Source: Magnetococcales bacterium WMHbin3 (GTDB lineage Bacteria > Pseudomonadota > Magnetococcia > Magnetococcales > Magnetaquicoccaceae). Taken from it: a DNA stretch of 40,917 nucleotides. The DNA lies in the NCBI GenBank assembly GCA_002753185.1, contig PDZX01000036.1, positions 1 through 40,917 of the forward strand. The letters run 5' to 3'. Both the position numbers and the translations under genes were made by a program. The notes under the pieces were generated by a model. The model was given only the letters and a program-made list of their open reading frames with translations. It was not told the origin of the DNA and ran no database searches. Below, piece by piece: positions 25,762-33,826 of the stretch (its first letter is position 1; every line of letters starts with the position of its first letter).

Positions 25762-26976
25762 ATGCGCATCCTGCACATTCTCGACCACTCCGCCCCCCTG
25801 CAAAGCGGCTATGTCTTCCGTACCCTGGCCATTCTGCGGCAGCAGCGCGAGTTCGGCTGGGAGACGATACAACTGACCGGCCCCAAACACCCCTCCCAAA
25901 CCAGAATGGCGGACCAGGCAGGCGAATGGCTCTTTCACCGCACCCCGCCGGCACACACCCTGGCCGCCCGGCTGCCGGTTCTCAGGCAATCGGCGGTGGT
26001 CACGGCCCTGGAAAAACGGATACTGGAACTGGCCGAGAGTTGCCGACCCGATCTGCTGCACGCCCACTCGCCCGTGTTGAACGGTCTGGCGGCCCTGCGG
26101 GCGGGCCAACGGCTGGGGATTCCGGTGGTGTACGAGATCCGCGCCTTCTGGGAGGACGCGGCGGCCAGTCATGGCACGGGACGGGCATGGGGCGCGCGCT
26201 ACCGCCTGACCCGCGCCCTGGAGACCCTGGTGGCGCGACGCGCCAAGGCGGTGACCGTCATCTGCGAGGGGCTGCGCCGCGATTTGACCGCCAGAGGCAT
26301 CCCGGCGGACAAGATCACCATCGTGCCCAACGCGGTGGATGCCGAACGGTTCCGGACGCCCCCCCCAGCCTCCCTGCCCGGCCTGACGCCGGGTGACGGG
26401 GAAATTCTTCTGTATCTCGGTTCGTTCTACGCCTACGAGGGGTTGTCGTTGCTGCTGGATGCCCTGCCCGCGATTCTGGCCCGTCGTCCACGGGCCAGAC
26501 TGGTGCTGGTGGGGGGCGGACCCGAAGAGGCACGTCTGCGCTCGCAAGCCGACCGGATGGGGCTGACCGGCAAGGTCCTCTTCACCGGCCGCACGGAGCC
26601 GGAGTTGACGGCGCGTTATTATGGCCTGGCGGATCTGCTGGTCTATCCGCGTCTGCCCATGCGGCTGACCGATCTGGTCACCCCCTTGAAACCCCTGGAG
26701 GCCATGGCGGCCGGACGCCTGGTGGTGGCTTCGAACGTGGGGGGACACCAGGAACTCATCGCCCACGGCGAGACCGGTTTTCTTTTCCCGGCAGGCCGGG
26801 CCGAAGCGCTGGCGGAGACGGTTGTCGCCCTTCTGGAAGATCGATCCCGCTGGGAACCGGTCCTGCGCCGCGCCGGACGGTTCGTGCGCGAGGCCAGAAA
26901 CTGGCGCATGAGCGTGGCCGGCTATCGCCAGGCATACGCCGCCGCCTGTCCGGCACCGGGGAAACCCGACACATGA
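25762..26976 (+). CDS. XrtA-associated glycosyltransferase, GT4 family
   Basis: A 404-residue GT-B enzyme. The N-terminus MRILHILDHSAPLQSGYVF and following RTLAIL is diagnostic of the exosortase A system-associated GT4 group. The C-terminal half has LYLGSFYAYEGLSLLLDA, VLVGGGPEEARL and PLKPLEAMAAGR, the nucleotide-sugar binding EX7E-type region. It transfers a sugar to the lipid-linked repeat unit in the cytoplasm. The frame is open 19 codons upstream, but the family start is ATG 25762. Its stop overlaps the next ATG (ATGA). Confidence 0.92.
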   Translation: MRILHILDHSAPLQSGYVFRTLAILRQQREFGWETIQLTGPKHPSQTRMADQAGEWLFHRTPPAHTLAARLPVLRQSAVVTALEKRILELAESCRPDLLHAHSPVLNGLAALRAGQRLGIPVVYEIRAFWEDAAASHGTGRAWGARYRLTRALETLVARRAKAVTVICEGLRRDLTARGIPADKITIVPNAVDAERFRTPPPASLPGLTPGDGEILLYLGSFYAYEGLSLLLDALPAILARRPRARLVLVGGGPEEARLRSQADRMGLTGKVLFTGRTEPELTARYYGLADLLVYPRLPMRLTDLVTPLKPLEAMAAGRLVVASNVGGHQELIAHGETGFLFPAGRAEALAETVVALLEDRSRWEPVLRRAGRFVREARNWRMSVAGYRQAYAAACPAPGKPDT

Positions 26977-28406
26977 GAGACCTGGCCCTGACCATGTTCG
27001 TGCTGATGATGCTGCCGGTGGCCGTGGCCAGACCCTTCATCGGGTTGTTGTTGTGGGCCTGGATCGGCTACATGAACCCTCACCGGCTGACCTGGAGCTT
27101 TGCCTACAATTTTCGTTTCAATCTGCTCATCGCCATGGCCACCATCATCGGGATTCTGTTCTCGCCCCGTGTCAAGATCAGGATCCCATGGTCGTTACCG
27201 ATCATCCTCATGGTTGCGTTCACCGCCTGGACAATCTTCACCTCTCAATTCGCCTTTCGCCCGCATGCGGCCTATGAATTGCTCGATCGCTTCGTCAAGA
27301 TTCAGGTCATGATTTACGCGACACTCATCCTGGCGCAGACGCGCAGACAAATTTTCTCCATCGTGGCGGTCATTGCCTTGTCGGTAGGTTTTTTCGGTTT
27401 GAAGGGAGGTCTCTTCACCGTGCTGTCCGGCGGCAATTATCGCGTGATGGGGCCGGCGTTGAGCTTTTTCGAGGATAATAACGCATTTGCCCTCGCCCAG
27501 ATGATTAACGCGCCTTTATTTATTTTTCTCATGCGCAATAATCAATCTCTAATAATTAAACTTTTTATGTTGGCAATGATCACTTTTTCACTTGCCGCCA
27601 TCCTGGGCAGCTATTCAAGAGGAGGCTTTATCGGTCTTTCTGTCGTGCTCCTGATTTTCTGGCTGCAATCAAGACGAAAAATAATGGCAGGCATGTTGGT
27701 TGCCGTTATCATTGCATTTTCTTACCTCTTCATGCCGACAAAATGGTTAAATCGCATGAATGATGTTGTTACATCCACCCTGGAAACCATGCAAAAGATG
27801 GAACAAGACAATGATTTATTTGACAAAAAAGATTTGGCAGTCGCAAACAAAAAAATAAACGAGCAAGATCTGACAGATCAAATGCTGGATATCTTCCACT
27901 CCGTCCCGAACATCATTCAGGACAAATCCATGGCCGGTCGCCTGGACGCATGGCGGGTGGCCCTGCTCATCGTGGAAGACCGGCCCTTCCTGGGGGGCGG
28001 GTTGGGGGCATTTGAACAACAAACATTTGATCGATACACACCTGGTGTCATGAAACACGCGTCGCACAGCATCTACTTCGAAGTCCTCGGCGAACAGGGC
28101 TATATCGGCTTCACGCTCTGGATGTGCATGCACGCATCGATCCTGTACACCATCATCCGGCTGAACCGGCGCACACGCAATGTGCCGGAATTGCACTGGG
28201 TCCGCGACCTTTCCAGCATGATCTGGGTGGGACTGTTCGGCTATTACAGCGCGGGGGCCTTTCTGGGGATGGCCTATTTCGACCTGCCCTATCATCTGAT
28301 CGCCATTGTCGCGATCCTGAAAAGCTATACCGATACGGCGCTCGGCAAACGACAAGCCGAAGCAACGGCAAAAAACCGGCCCAAGTGGCCCCACCGTTCG
28401 GGGTGA
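26973..28406 (+). CDS. XrtA-type O-antigen ligase/polymerase (Wzy/WaaL-like)
   Basis: A 477-residue polytopic protein with about ten membrane segments. MRDLALTMFVLMMLPVAVARP and the following PFIGLLLWAWIGYMNPH match the putative O-glycosylation ligase of exosortase A systems. SYSRGGFIGL and GGGLGAFEQQTFDRY lie in the Wzy_C region, where the conserved Arg and Gly-rich loop face the periplasm. It should polymerise or ligate lipid-linked repeat units. A hydrophilic loop at about 265-310 is Asp/Lys/Asn-rich, and its DNA (27470-27890) is markedly AT-richer than the neighbours. ATG 26973 overlaps the previous stop. Confidence 0.88.
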   Translation: MRDLALTMFVLMMLPVAVARPFIGLLLWAWIGYMNPHRLTWSFAYNFRFNLLIAMATIIGILFSPRVKIRIPWSLPIILMVAFTAWTIFTSQFAFRPHAAYELLDRFVKIQVMIYATLILAQTRRQIFSIVAVIALSVGFFGLKGGLFTVLSGGNYRVMGPALSFFEDNNAFALAQMINAPLFIFLMRNNQSLIIKLFMLAMITFSLAAILGSYSRGGFIGLSVVLLIFWLQSRRKIMAGMLVAVIIAFSYLFMPTKWLNRMNDVVTSTLETMQKMEQDNDLFDKKDLAVANKKINEQDLTDQMLDIFHSVPNIIQDKSMAGRLDAWRVALLIVEDRPFLGGGLGAFEQQTFDRYTPGVMKHASHSIYFEVLGEQGYIGFTLWMCMHASILYTIIRLNRRTRNVPELHWVRDLSSMIWVGLFGYYSAGAFLGMAYFDLPYHLIAIVAILKSYTDTALGKRQAEATAKNRPKWPHRSG

Positions 28407-28411
28407 GCGGC

Positions 28412-29272
28412 ATGGCCCCAGACGAACAAAAACGCGCAATCGAACGGCTGCGCGCCCACTATGTGGTCGAGCGGGAGTTGGCGGATCGTTTGCGGGCCGC
28501 GCCACCTCATGAACGGAGCGGACTCTATGTCACGGTGTACGACGAGCTGTTCCGGCGCGTGCCGGATCATCCGCAATGGACCCGGCGACGCACCCCGGAG
28601 GAACAGGCGGCACGCATCGCGAGGCAGGCCGACCGGTTGCTGCCGTTTCTCGCGCCGGGCGGGGTCTTTCTGGAGATCGGCTGCGGGGATGGCGCGCTGT
28701 CCCGACGGATGGCGCGTCACGCCAGGGAGGTGATCGCGGTGGATGTCTCCGACGTGATCAGCCGCTCCCAGGATCCTCTGCCGGACAACCTGCGGGTGAT
28801 CGTCACCAACGGGACAGGGCTGCCGCTTCCCGATGACCGGATCGATCTGGCCTACAGCCATCAACTGATGGAGCACCTCCACCCGGACGACGCCATGGCA
28901 CAATTGCAAGAGATTCATCGGACCCTGGCCCCCGGAGGGGTCTACCTCTGCGTCACGCCGCATCGCGCCAGCGGTCCCCACGACATCTCCGGCCTGTTCG
29001 ACGAAGTGGCCACGGGATTGCATCTGAAAGAATATGCCATTGGGGAGTTGGCCGGGCTGTTTAGCGCGGCGGGTTTTTGCAATCCGACGCTCCAGGTCGA
29101 ACTGCGCGGCTGGTCCGGTTTGTGGCCCTTGTGGCCCGGACTGGCCTGCGAGCGAACTTTGAACTTGCTCCCCCATGCGTTGCGCCGCAAGCTGGCCGGG
29201 ACTTTTCCGCTACGCAACCTGTTGGGCATTCGCCTGGTCGCCTTCAAATCGCGTGTGGAGCGTGGAGCATGA
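28412..29272 (+). CDS. SAM-dependent methyltransferase
   Basis: A 286-residue class I methyltransferase. FLEIGCGDGALSRRMA is the SAM-binding motif I, EVIAVDVSD motif II, and LPLPDDRIDLAYSHQLMEHLHPDD the motif around the acidic strand 4. The C-terminal part is membrane-peripheral in character (WSGLWPLWPG). ATG 28412 is chosen. GTG 28403, overlapping the previous stop as GTGA, is in frame and equally plausible. It probably methylates a sugar of the repeat unit. Confidence 0.85.
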   Translation: MAPDEQKRAIERLRAHYVVERELADRLRAAPPHERSGLYVTVYDELFRRVPDHPQWTRRRTPEEQAARIARQADRLLPFLAPGGVFLEIGCGDGALSRRMARHAREVIAVDVSDVISRSQDPLPDNLRVIVTNGTGLPLPDDRIDLAYSHQLMEHLHPDDAMAQLQEIHRTLAPGGVYLCVTPHRASGPHDISGLFDEVATGLHLKEYAIGELAGLFSAAGFCNPTLQVELRGWSGLWPLWPGLACERTLNLLPHALRRKLAGTFPLRNLLGIRLVAFKSRVERGA

Positions 29273-30366
29273 TCATCCGAATTCTTCTGCTGTGCATGCT
29301 CGCCCTCCCGGCACAAGCCGGGGAGCGGGAAGGGACCGGCAGCGCGGAAAACCGCCGCGGCAAGATGTACGAAGAGGGCAAGAGCGTCCCCCAGAACTAC
29401 AAGGAGGCGCGCTATCTCTATCTGCGGGCCGCCAGGATGGGCAACCTGGACGCCTGCGTCAATCTCGGCAGGATCTATCTGAACGGCATCGGGATACCGC
29501 CGGACGTGGGCAATGCCGCGCGCTGGTTCCGCAAGGCCGCCGAACAGGGGCACAACGAGGCGCAGTTGCAACTGGGCAAGCTGTACGCCAAGGGGGAAGG
29601 GGTGCCCAAGGACCTGGTTCTGGCCCACATGTGGATGAATCTGGCCACGGCGGAGAATCTGCAACAGGCATCCCAATTGGGAAAAAAATTCAGTACAAAA
29701 TCATTCGATGAGGCGGAAAAAGTGGCGCAACAGGAGTCGAAAATGGCCTCCGGCGCCGTTTCGGATCGGGATGCGGTGGCCAAACAGATGACCCCGGAAC
29801 AGCTCGCCCAGGCACAAGAGATGGCGCGCACCTGGAAGCCACGTCCGCAACCGCCACGCGAACGCAACTCCTTCACCCCCACCGAGTGGCCCCACTGGAG
29901 CAAGGAAGCCGGAGAGTGCCAGAACACCCGCGACAAGATGCTGATCCGCCACAGCCTGGAGCCGGTCGGATTCGCAACGGAACAAAACTGCAAGGTCGTC
30001 CGTGGCAAATGGCTGGATCCCTACCATCGGCGGACCATCACCCAGGCCGCCGACGTGGGCCTGGATCATGTGGTCCCCCTGGCCTACGCCTCCCGGCACG
30101 GGGGCGACCTGTGGCCACGGGAATTGAAAAAACAATTCGCCAATGATTTCGATAATCTGCAAGTCACGTCACAGGGAATCGCACGGGAGAAGCAGGAGCA
30201 GGGACCGAATCGTTGGAAACCGCCGGAAAAAGAAGCATGGTGCGACTACGGCTACCGATGGCGCAACATCGTCACGAAATACGGCCTCTCCATCAGCCAG
30301 CAGGATGACGGCGCCCTCCAGGAGATGACCGCCACCTGTCCAGAACGGATCAACGCTCCACGATGA
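29269..30366 (+). CDS. Exported Sel1-repeat/HNH nuclease fusion (DUF1524-like)
   Basis: A 365-residue protein with an N-terminal signal peptide (residues 1-17, ending AQAG). Three Sel1-like repeats lie at about 25-130 (KMYEEGKSVPQNYKEA, LGRIYLNGIGIPPD, LGKLYAKGEGVPKD, then AHMWMNLA). A helical linker at about 140-195 precedes a C-terminal DUF1524-type HNH nuclease. The nuclease shows GKWLDPYH, LDHVVPLAYA (Asp266-His267) and FANDFDNLQ (Asn296), with Cys217, Cys241 and Cys325. ATG 29269 overlaps the methyltransferase stop (ATGA). Exported DUF1524 nucleases usually stand alone; the Sel1 repeats suggest protein binding. It could act on extracellular DNA or matrix, or be a toxin-like effector; no immunity gene is recognised. 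Confidence 0.8.
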   Translation: MIIRILLLCMLALPAQAGEREGTGSAENRRGKMYEEGKSVPQNYKEARYLYLRAARMGNLDACVNLGRIYLNGIGIPPDVGNAARWFRKAAEQGHNEAQLQLGKLYAKGEGVPKDLVLAHMWMNLATAENLQQASQLGKKFSTKSFDEAEKVAQQESKMASGAVSDRDAVAKQMTPEQLAQAQEMARTWKPRPQPPRERNSFTPTEWPHWSKEAGECQNTRDKMLIRHSLEPVGFATEQNCKVVRGKWLDPYHRRTITQAADVGLDHVVPLAYASRHGGDLWPRELKKQFANDFDNLQVTSQGIAREKQEQGPNRWKPPEKEAWCDYGYRWRNIVTKYGLSISQQDDGALQEMTATCPERINAPR

Positions 30367-31618
30367 GCAGATCGTTGGCGTGGTCGATGCGCCAGCGACC
30401 CAGTTCTTTCAGGACATTGATCCCCAGCAGGACATGCCGCACCTCCAGGACGTCCGGCTTTTCTTCTTCTTTCTTGGGCTTATCGTCCTTTTTATCCGTA
30501 TCCTTCTTGTCGTCCTTATCCTTCCCCTCGCCCTTTTCGCCGAGGATTTCCAAGGCAATCACGTTGCGGACCTCCATATCCCCAACGCGCAGATATCGTA
30601 TCAGGTACTCCTTGGAATCCTTCACGCTGCCATCCGCGATCGACACCTTGCTTTTCCCCAGGTAATCGTCCGGCTTGAGGGTGCCAGTGCGGCGCAACCA
30701 CAGCACCACATCCTCTGGAAGGGAGACCACGCTCGCGCCGGTGTCCAGTATGGCATCGATCTCCATATTGTTGTTGATCCGGATCTTGACGATATAGGCA
30801 TCGCCAAACGATCGCTTCAATGGCACGACCCCCACCCGACCGGCCATCACGGCATGGGGCTTCTTGTGGAACAGGACCTCGTAATCGCGGCCATCGTGGA
30901 GCATGATCACCCGGTCCCGCTGGATCCCCTTGACCACGCCGCCGCCATCCACCCTTTCCCCCACGCGGTAGCGGACGCCGTTGATCGTGGCGCTCATGGG
31001 CATGCTCTTGCCACCCACCCCTTGCGCCGGAACCAGTATCTGCGTCACCCGCCAGGGACCCGGTGCGCCCAGCGGGGGCATCTCCTCGAGCCGGGTGGTG
31101 TTGATGGACAGGGATTCCTGTGCCTTGGCGGCCTCGGTTCTCTCCTCTTGCTTCGCCCGTTCCTTCTCCTTGACCTCCACCAACTCCTTGCGGATGGTCT
31201 CCACCTCCTCGAAATGCTGCTCGCCAGCCTCGATCAAACGCCGCTTCAGATCCTCCACCTCGTCGCGCAAGCCGTCGGCCTCGCCCTTCTTCTCCTTGAC
31301 CTCCTCCAGTTTTTTCCGCAGCTCCTCCACTTCGAGGAAATGGCGGTCGTTGGCCTCCTCCATGCGGCGGCGCAGATCCTCCACCTCGGCCCGCCCGGCG
31401 GCGTCCCCACCGGCGGCGGTCGCCCCAGGAGAACCGGGTTGCGGCACATACCCGGCGGGACGGGTCGGATCGTCCAGGGGCTGGCACTCCCCCTTGCGAT
31501 AGATGGCCGGATCCCCCTTCCTGTCGGCGCACTGCATCATCTCGTCGCCCGCCAACGCCCCCGCCGACACCAGCGCGACCAAACCCGCGAGCAACATTGG
31601 CAGCTTGTCGGCGACCAT
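30350..31618 (-). CDS. Exported coiled-coil retropepsin-like aspartic protease
   Basis: A 422-residue protein: signal peptide (about 1-23), a two-Cys segment (MMQCADRKGDPAIYRKGEC), a long charged coiled coil (about 77-168), a small beta-rich region (about 185-255), and a clan-AA retropepsin-like domain with AILDTGASVVSL (Asp292-Thr-Gly-Ala). A Lys/Asp/Glu-rich insertion (about 361-388) splits that domain before VLLGINVLKELG. Bacterial single-domain retropepsins act as dimers in the periplasm. ATG 31618 gives the signal peptide. It overlaps the Sel1/HNH gene by 17 bases at the 3' ends and follows the unknown exported gene by 8 bases. Confidence 0.8.
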   Translation of the reverse strand: MVADKLPMLLAGLVALVSAGALAGDEMMQCADRKGDPAIYRKGECQPLDDPTRPAGYVPQPGSPGATAAGGDAAGRAEVEDLRRRMEEANDRHFLEVEELRKKLEEVKEKKGEADGLRDEVEDLKRRLIEAGEQHFEEVETIRKELVEVKEKERAKQEERTEAAKAQESLSINTTRLEEMPPLGAPGPWRVTQILVPAQGVGGKSMPMSATINGVRYRVGERVDGGGVVKGIQRDRVIMLHDGRDYEVLFHKKPHAVMAGRVGVVPLKRSFGDAYIVKIRINNNMEIDAILDTGASVVSLPEDVVLWLRRTGTLKPDDYLGKSKVSIADGSVKDSKEYLIRYLRVGDMEVRNVIALEILGEKGEGKDKDDKKDTDKKDDKPKKEEEKPDVLEVRHVLLGINVLKELGRWRIDHANDLLIVER

Positions 31619-31626
31619 GGCGTGAA

Positions 31627-32679
31627 TCACTTTTCCGTTCCGGAGGATTGCAGCAGCATATAAACCGCGTAGCCCGACAGCCAGGCATCCCTGCCCGTCA
31701 CCCGATAACGCTCGGCGAGAAAGCCGGTCAACCGCCCCAAATCCTCCCGCGCATCCCGCGGGATGTCGTTGTTCAACCAACCCAGGATGTTCTGGCGGCC
31801 CAGCTTTTCGAAAACAACCCGTTTCGCGTTGTCGGGAAATTTCCGCTCCTCGGCGGAATAGGCCTTCTGACTCAGTTCCGTCAACTCCTGAAGGGTCTCG
31901 CGGGTGAAGCGGAACGGCTCCACGATATCCTCCATGACGATCTCCACGTTGTCCACCGCCCCCTCCAGCGAGGACTCGCACAGCCCGGAGGAGATCTCGA
32001 ACGAGATCCGGGTCTTGGCGATCCGCTTCCGGTCCACGCCGGTCAGACGCTGCTCCAGGATCCGTCCGGCGTCCACGGTGACGTGACGGGGGCTGCTGTC
32101 GAACCCCCCCTGTTGCGACTCGGTATGGATCAGCGGGGTCTCTTCCCGATCCATGAACAGGGCCTGATAGTAAAAATGGCGAATCTCCCCCAGGATCAAC
32201 CCCTCGGCATCCAGATAATAGATCCGCACGCCGATCCAGGCCCGATCGTCCAGCCCCCCCATGGCATACAACGGAGTGAAGTCATAGGAGAGCCGCAGCA
32301 CCTTCTTGGCAAAATCCTGCTGGACCATCTGCACATCCTGCGGCTGCTCGTACTGGAACAGCAGTTGGCCATCCTGGATCCGCGCATGGGTCACCCCGTC
32401 CTTGCGCGGGGGCTTTGGCGCCGATTCCGCCTTGTCCGGCGATTCCTTGGCGGCGGTCTTTTTTTCGATCTCTTCCGAGATATCGGCGTATTTCTTCTTT
32501 TTCGTCTCTCCGGGCGAGGGTATGGCGCAGGCGTTCTGCTGAGGCATGGGGTTCCAGCCGTTGCCCAGGGTCTCGCCGTCCGGACGGTTGAAGTCGTCGC
32601 GGAAACGGGTTTCGCCACTCGCGGCCAATGGCGCGCAGAGCAACAGCACCATCAACACCCCCCGCGCCCACCCTGTCAC
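31627..32679 (-). CDS. Unknown exported protein
   Basis: A 350-residue protein of unknown family. From GTG 32679 it has a good signal peptide (VLMVLLLCAPLAASG). The frame opens at 32748 but would extend into the transglycosylase gene. The mature part begins FRDDFNRPDGETLGNGW, which resembles the start of laminin-G/LamG-like or family 16-type beta-sandwich domains of exported proteins. A Lys/Glu-rich linker follows at about 60-90. The C-terminal 100 residues are helical (TRETLQELTELSQKAY). It sits between the transglycosylase and the retropepsin gene and is probably cotranscribed with them. No catalytic residues are recognised. Confidence 0.65.
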   Translation of the reverse strand: MTGWARGVLMVLLLCAPLAASGETRFRDDFNRPDGETLGNGWNPMPQQNACAIPSPGETKKKKYADISEEIEKKTAAKESPDKAESAPKPPRKDGVTHARIQDGQLLFQYEQPQDVQMVQQDFAKKVLRLSYDFTPLYAMGGLDDRAWIGVRIYYLDAEGLILGEIRHFYYQALFMDREETPLIHTESQQGGFDSSPRHVTVDAGRILEQRLTGVDRKRIAKTRISFEISSGLCESSLEGAVDNVEIVMEDIVEPFRFTRETLQELTELSQKAYSAEERKFPDNAKRVVFEKLGRQNILGWLNNDIPRDAREDLGRLTGFLAERYRVTGRDAWLSGYAVYMLLQSSGTEK

Positions 32680-32698
32680 GCCCCCACGACGGGGAGCA

Positions 32699-33418
32699 TC
32701 ACATGGCGCCACGGTATGTCCGGTAGTAATGAAGCACCCTGGCCACATATTGTTGCGTTTCCTCGTAAGGTGGGACCGTGTTGCCGTGTTTCTTCACCGC
32801 CCCTGGTCCGGCATTGTAGGCCGCCAGGGAGAGGATCAGGTTGTTGTCGAACTGTCCGAGCAACTCCCTGAGGTAACGAACCCCGCCATGGATGTTGGCC
32901 ACCGGATCGGTTCGGTCGAAGACCCCCATGTCCTGCGCGGTTCCCGGCATGAGCTGCATCAACCCCACCGCCCCCTTGGGCGAAACGGCCAGGGGATTGA
33001 AATCCGACTCGGCCTTGATCACCGCCTTGATGAGGGCCGAGTGAATCTGAAACCGCATGGAGGCATCCTGAATCGTGTCGGCAAAGGCGTTCCGGTTGGG
33101 GGTCAGGTAGCGGGGAAAGGTGCTCTGGCCATAGGAGACGGCCCTGGGGAGCGCCTTGGCGCGGCCATCGTAGGCGATGACCTTCGACGAGGTATGCCGC
33201 AGGGAGGATTTTTCCGGAAACCCTTCCCATTTCTTGATCTGCCGGCCACCCGATGAGATCAGCAGACGGTAGGAGGCGTTCAGGGGGCGGTCAGTCAAAT
33301 GAATGACGCCATTGCTGTCCGTAAAGGTGTAGATGTCGGCCGCCGCCGCGTGCGCCCACAGCAGCAGCAACCCACATGCCCAGGCCGCCCCCAGGCCCTT
33401 GATCCGTTGGTGTCTCAT
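32699..33418 (-). CDS. Lytic transglycosylase (SLT) with DUF4124
   Basis: A 239-residue exported protein: signal peptide (1-26), a DUF4124 domain (ADIYTFTDSNGVIHLTD), then an SLT domain. KAVIKAESDFNP carries the catalytic Glu137, followed by KGAVGLMQLMPGTA and AYNAGPGAV. It cleaves the glycan strands of peptidoglycan in the periplasm, making room for growth or for envelope-spanning machines. ATG 33418 is supported by the signal peptide. It lies 20 bases upstream of the unknown exported gene. Confidence 0.92.
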   Translation of the reverse strand: MRHQRIKGLGAAWACGLLLLWAHAAAADIYTFTDSNGVIHLTDRPLNASYRLLISSGGRQIKKWEGFPEKSSLRHTSSKVIAYDGRAKALPRAVSYGQSTFPRYLTPNRNAFADTIQDASMRFQIHSALIKAVIKAESDFNPLAVSPKGAVGLMQLMPGTAQDMGVFDRTDPVANIHGGVRYLRELLGQFDNNLILSLAAYNAGPGAVKKHGNTVPPYEETQQYVARVLHYYRTYRGAM

Positions 33419-33448
33419 GGTTCGCCCGCCGAAAGAAGTTCGTCAAGA

Positions 33449-33826
33449 TCACTCCATAAAATCATCCGGCATCAACTGACGCGTCGATCCCGCAGATGAG
33501 CCATGTTCCACGTACTCCCGCTCGCTGATGAAACGCAACGCCACGCCCCGATTGGTTACGCGGATGACCTCGCACCAGAAGCGGTGATCCCCATCCGGGG
33601 CCTCCGGGGGGAGCAACAGGCCCAGGGTGCCGGTCTCGCCCGGCTCCAGGCCGAAGGGGCGCTCCACCGTTTCCAGGAAGGCCCCAGCCACGCTCATGTC
33701 CATGAGCCGTCCCCGCGCCAAGGCGCCGTTGGCCAGGATCAGGCTGACCTCCGGACGCATCACGAACCGATGCGCGCCACGGCTTTCGTCCGGGCGGACG
33801 CGAGCGCGATTGAGCAGCGCCATCAT
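33449..33826 (-). CDS. PilZ domain protein
   Basis: A 125-residue protein. RFVMR (Arg20, Arg24) and DMSVAGAFL (Asp43-x-Ser-x-x-Gly48) form the complete c-di-GMP binding motif. It could link c-di-GMP to motility or polysaccharide output; its target is not indicated. ATG 33826 overlaps the threonine synthase stop (ATGA). The longer upstream frame is a shadow of that gene. Confidence 0.85.
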   Translation of the reverse strand: MMALLNRARVRPDESRGAHRFVMRPEVSLILANGALARGRLMDMSVAGAFLETVERPFGLEPGETGTLGLLLPPEAPDGDHRFWCEVIRVTNRGVALRFISEREYVEHGSSAGSTRQLMPDDFME

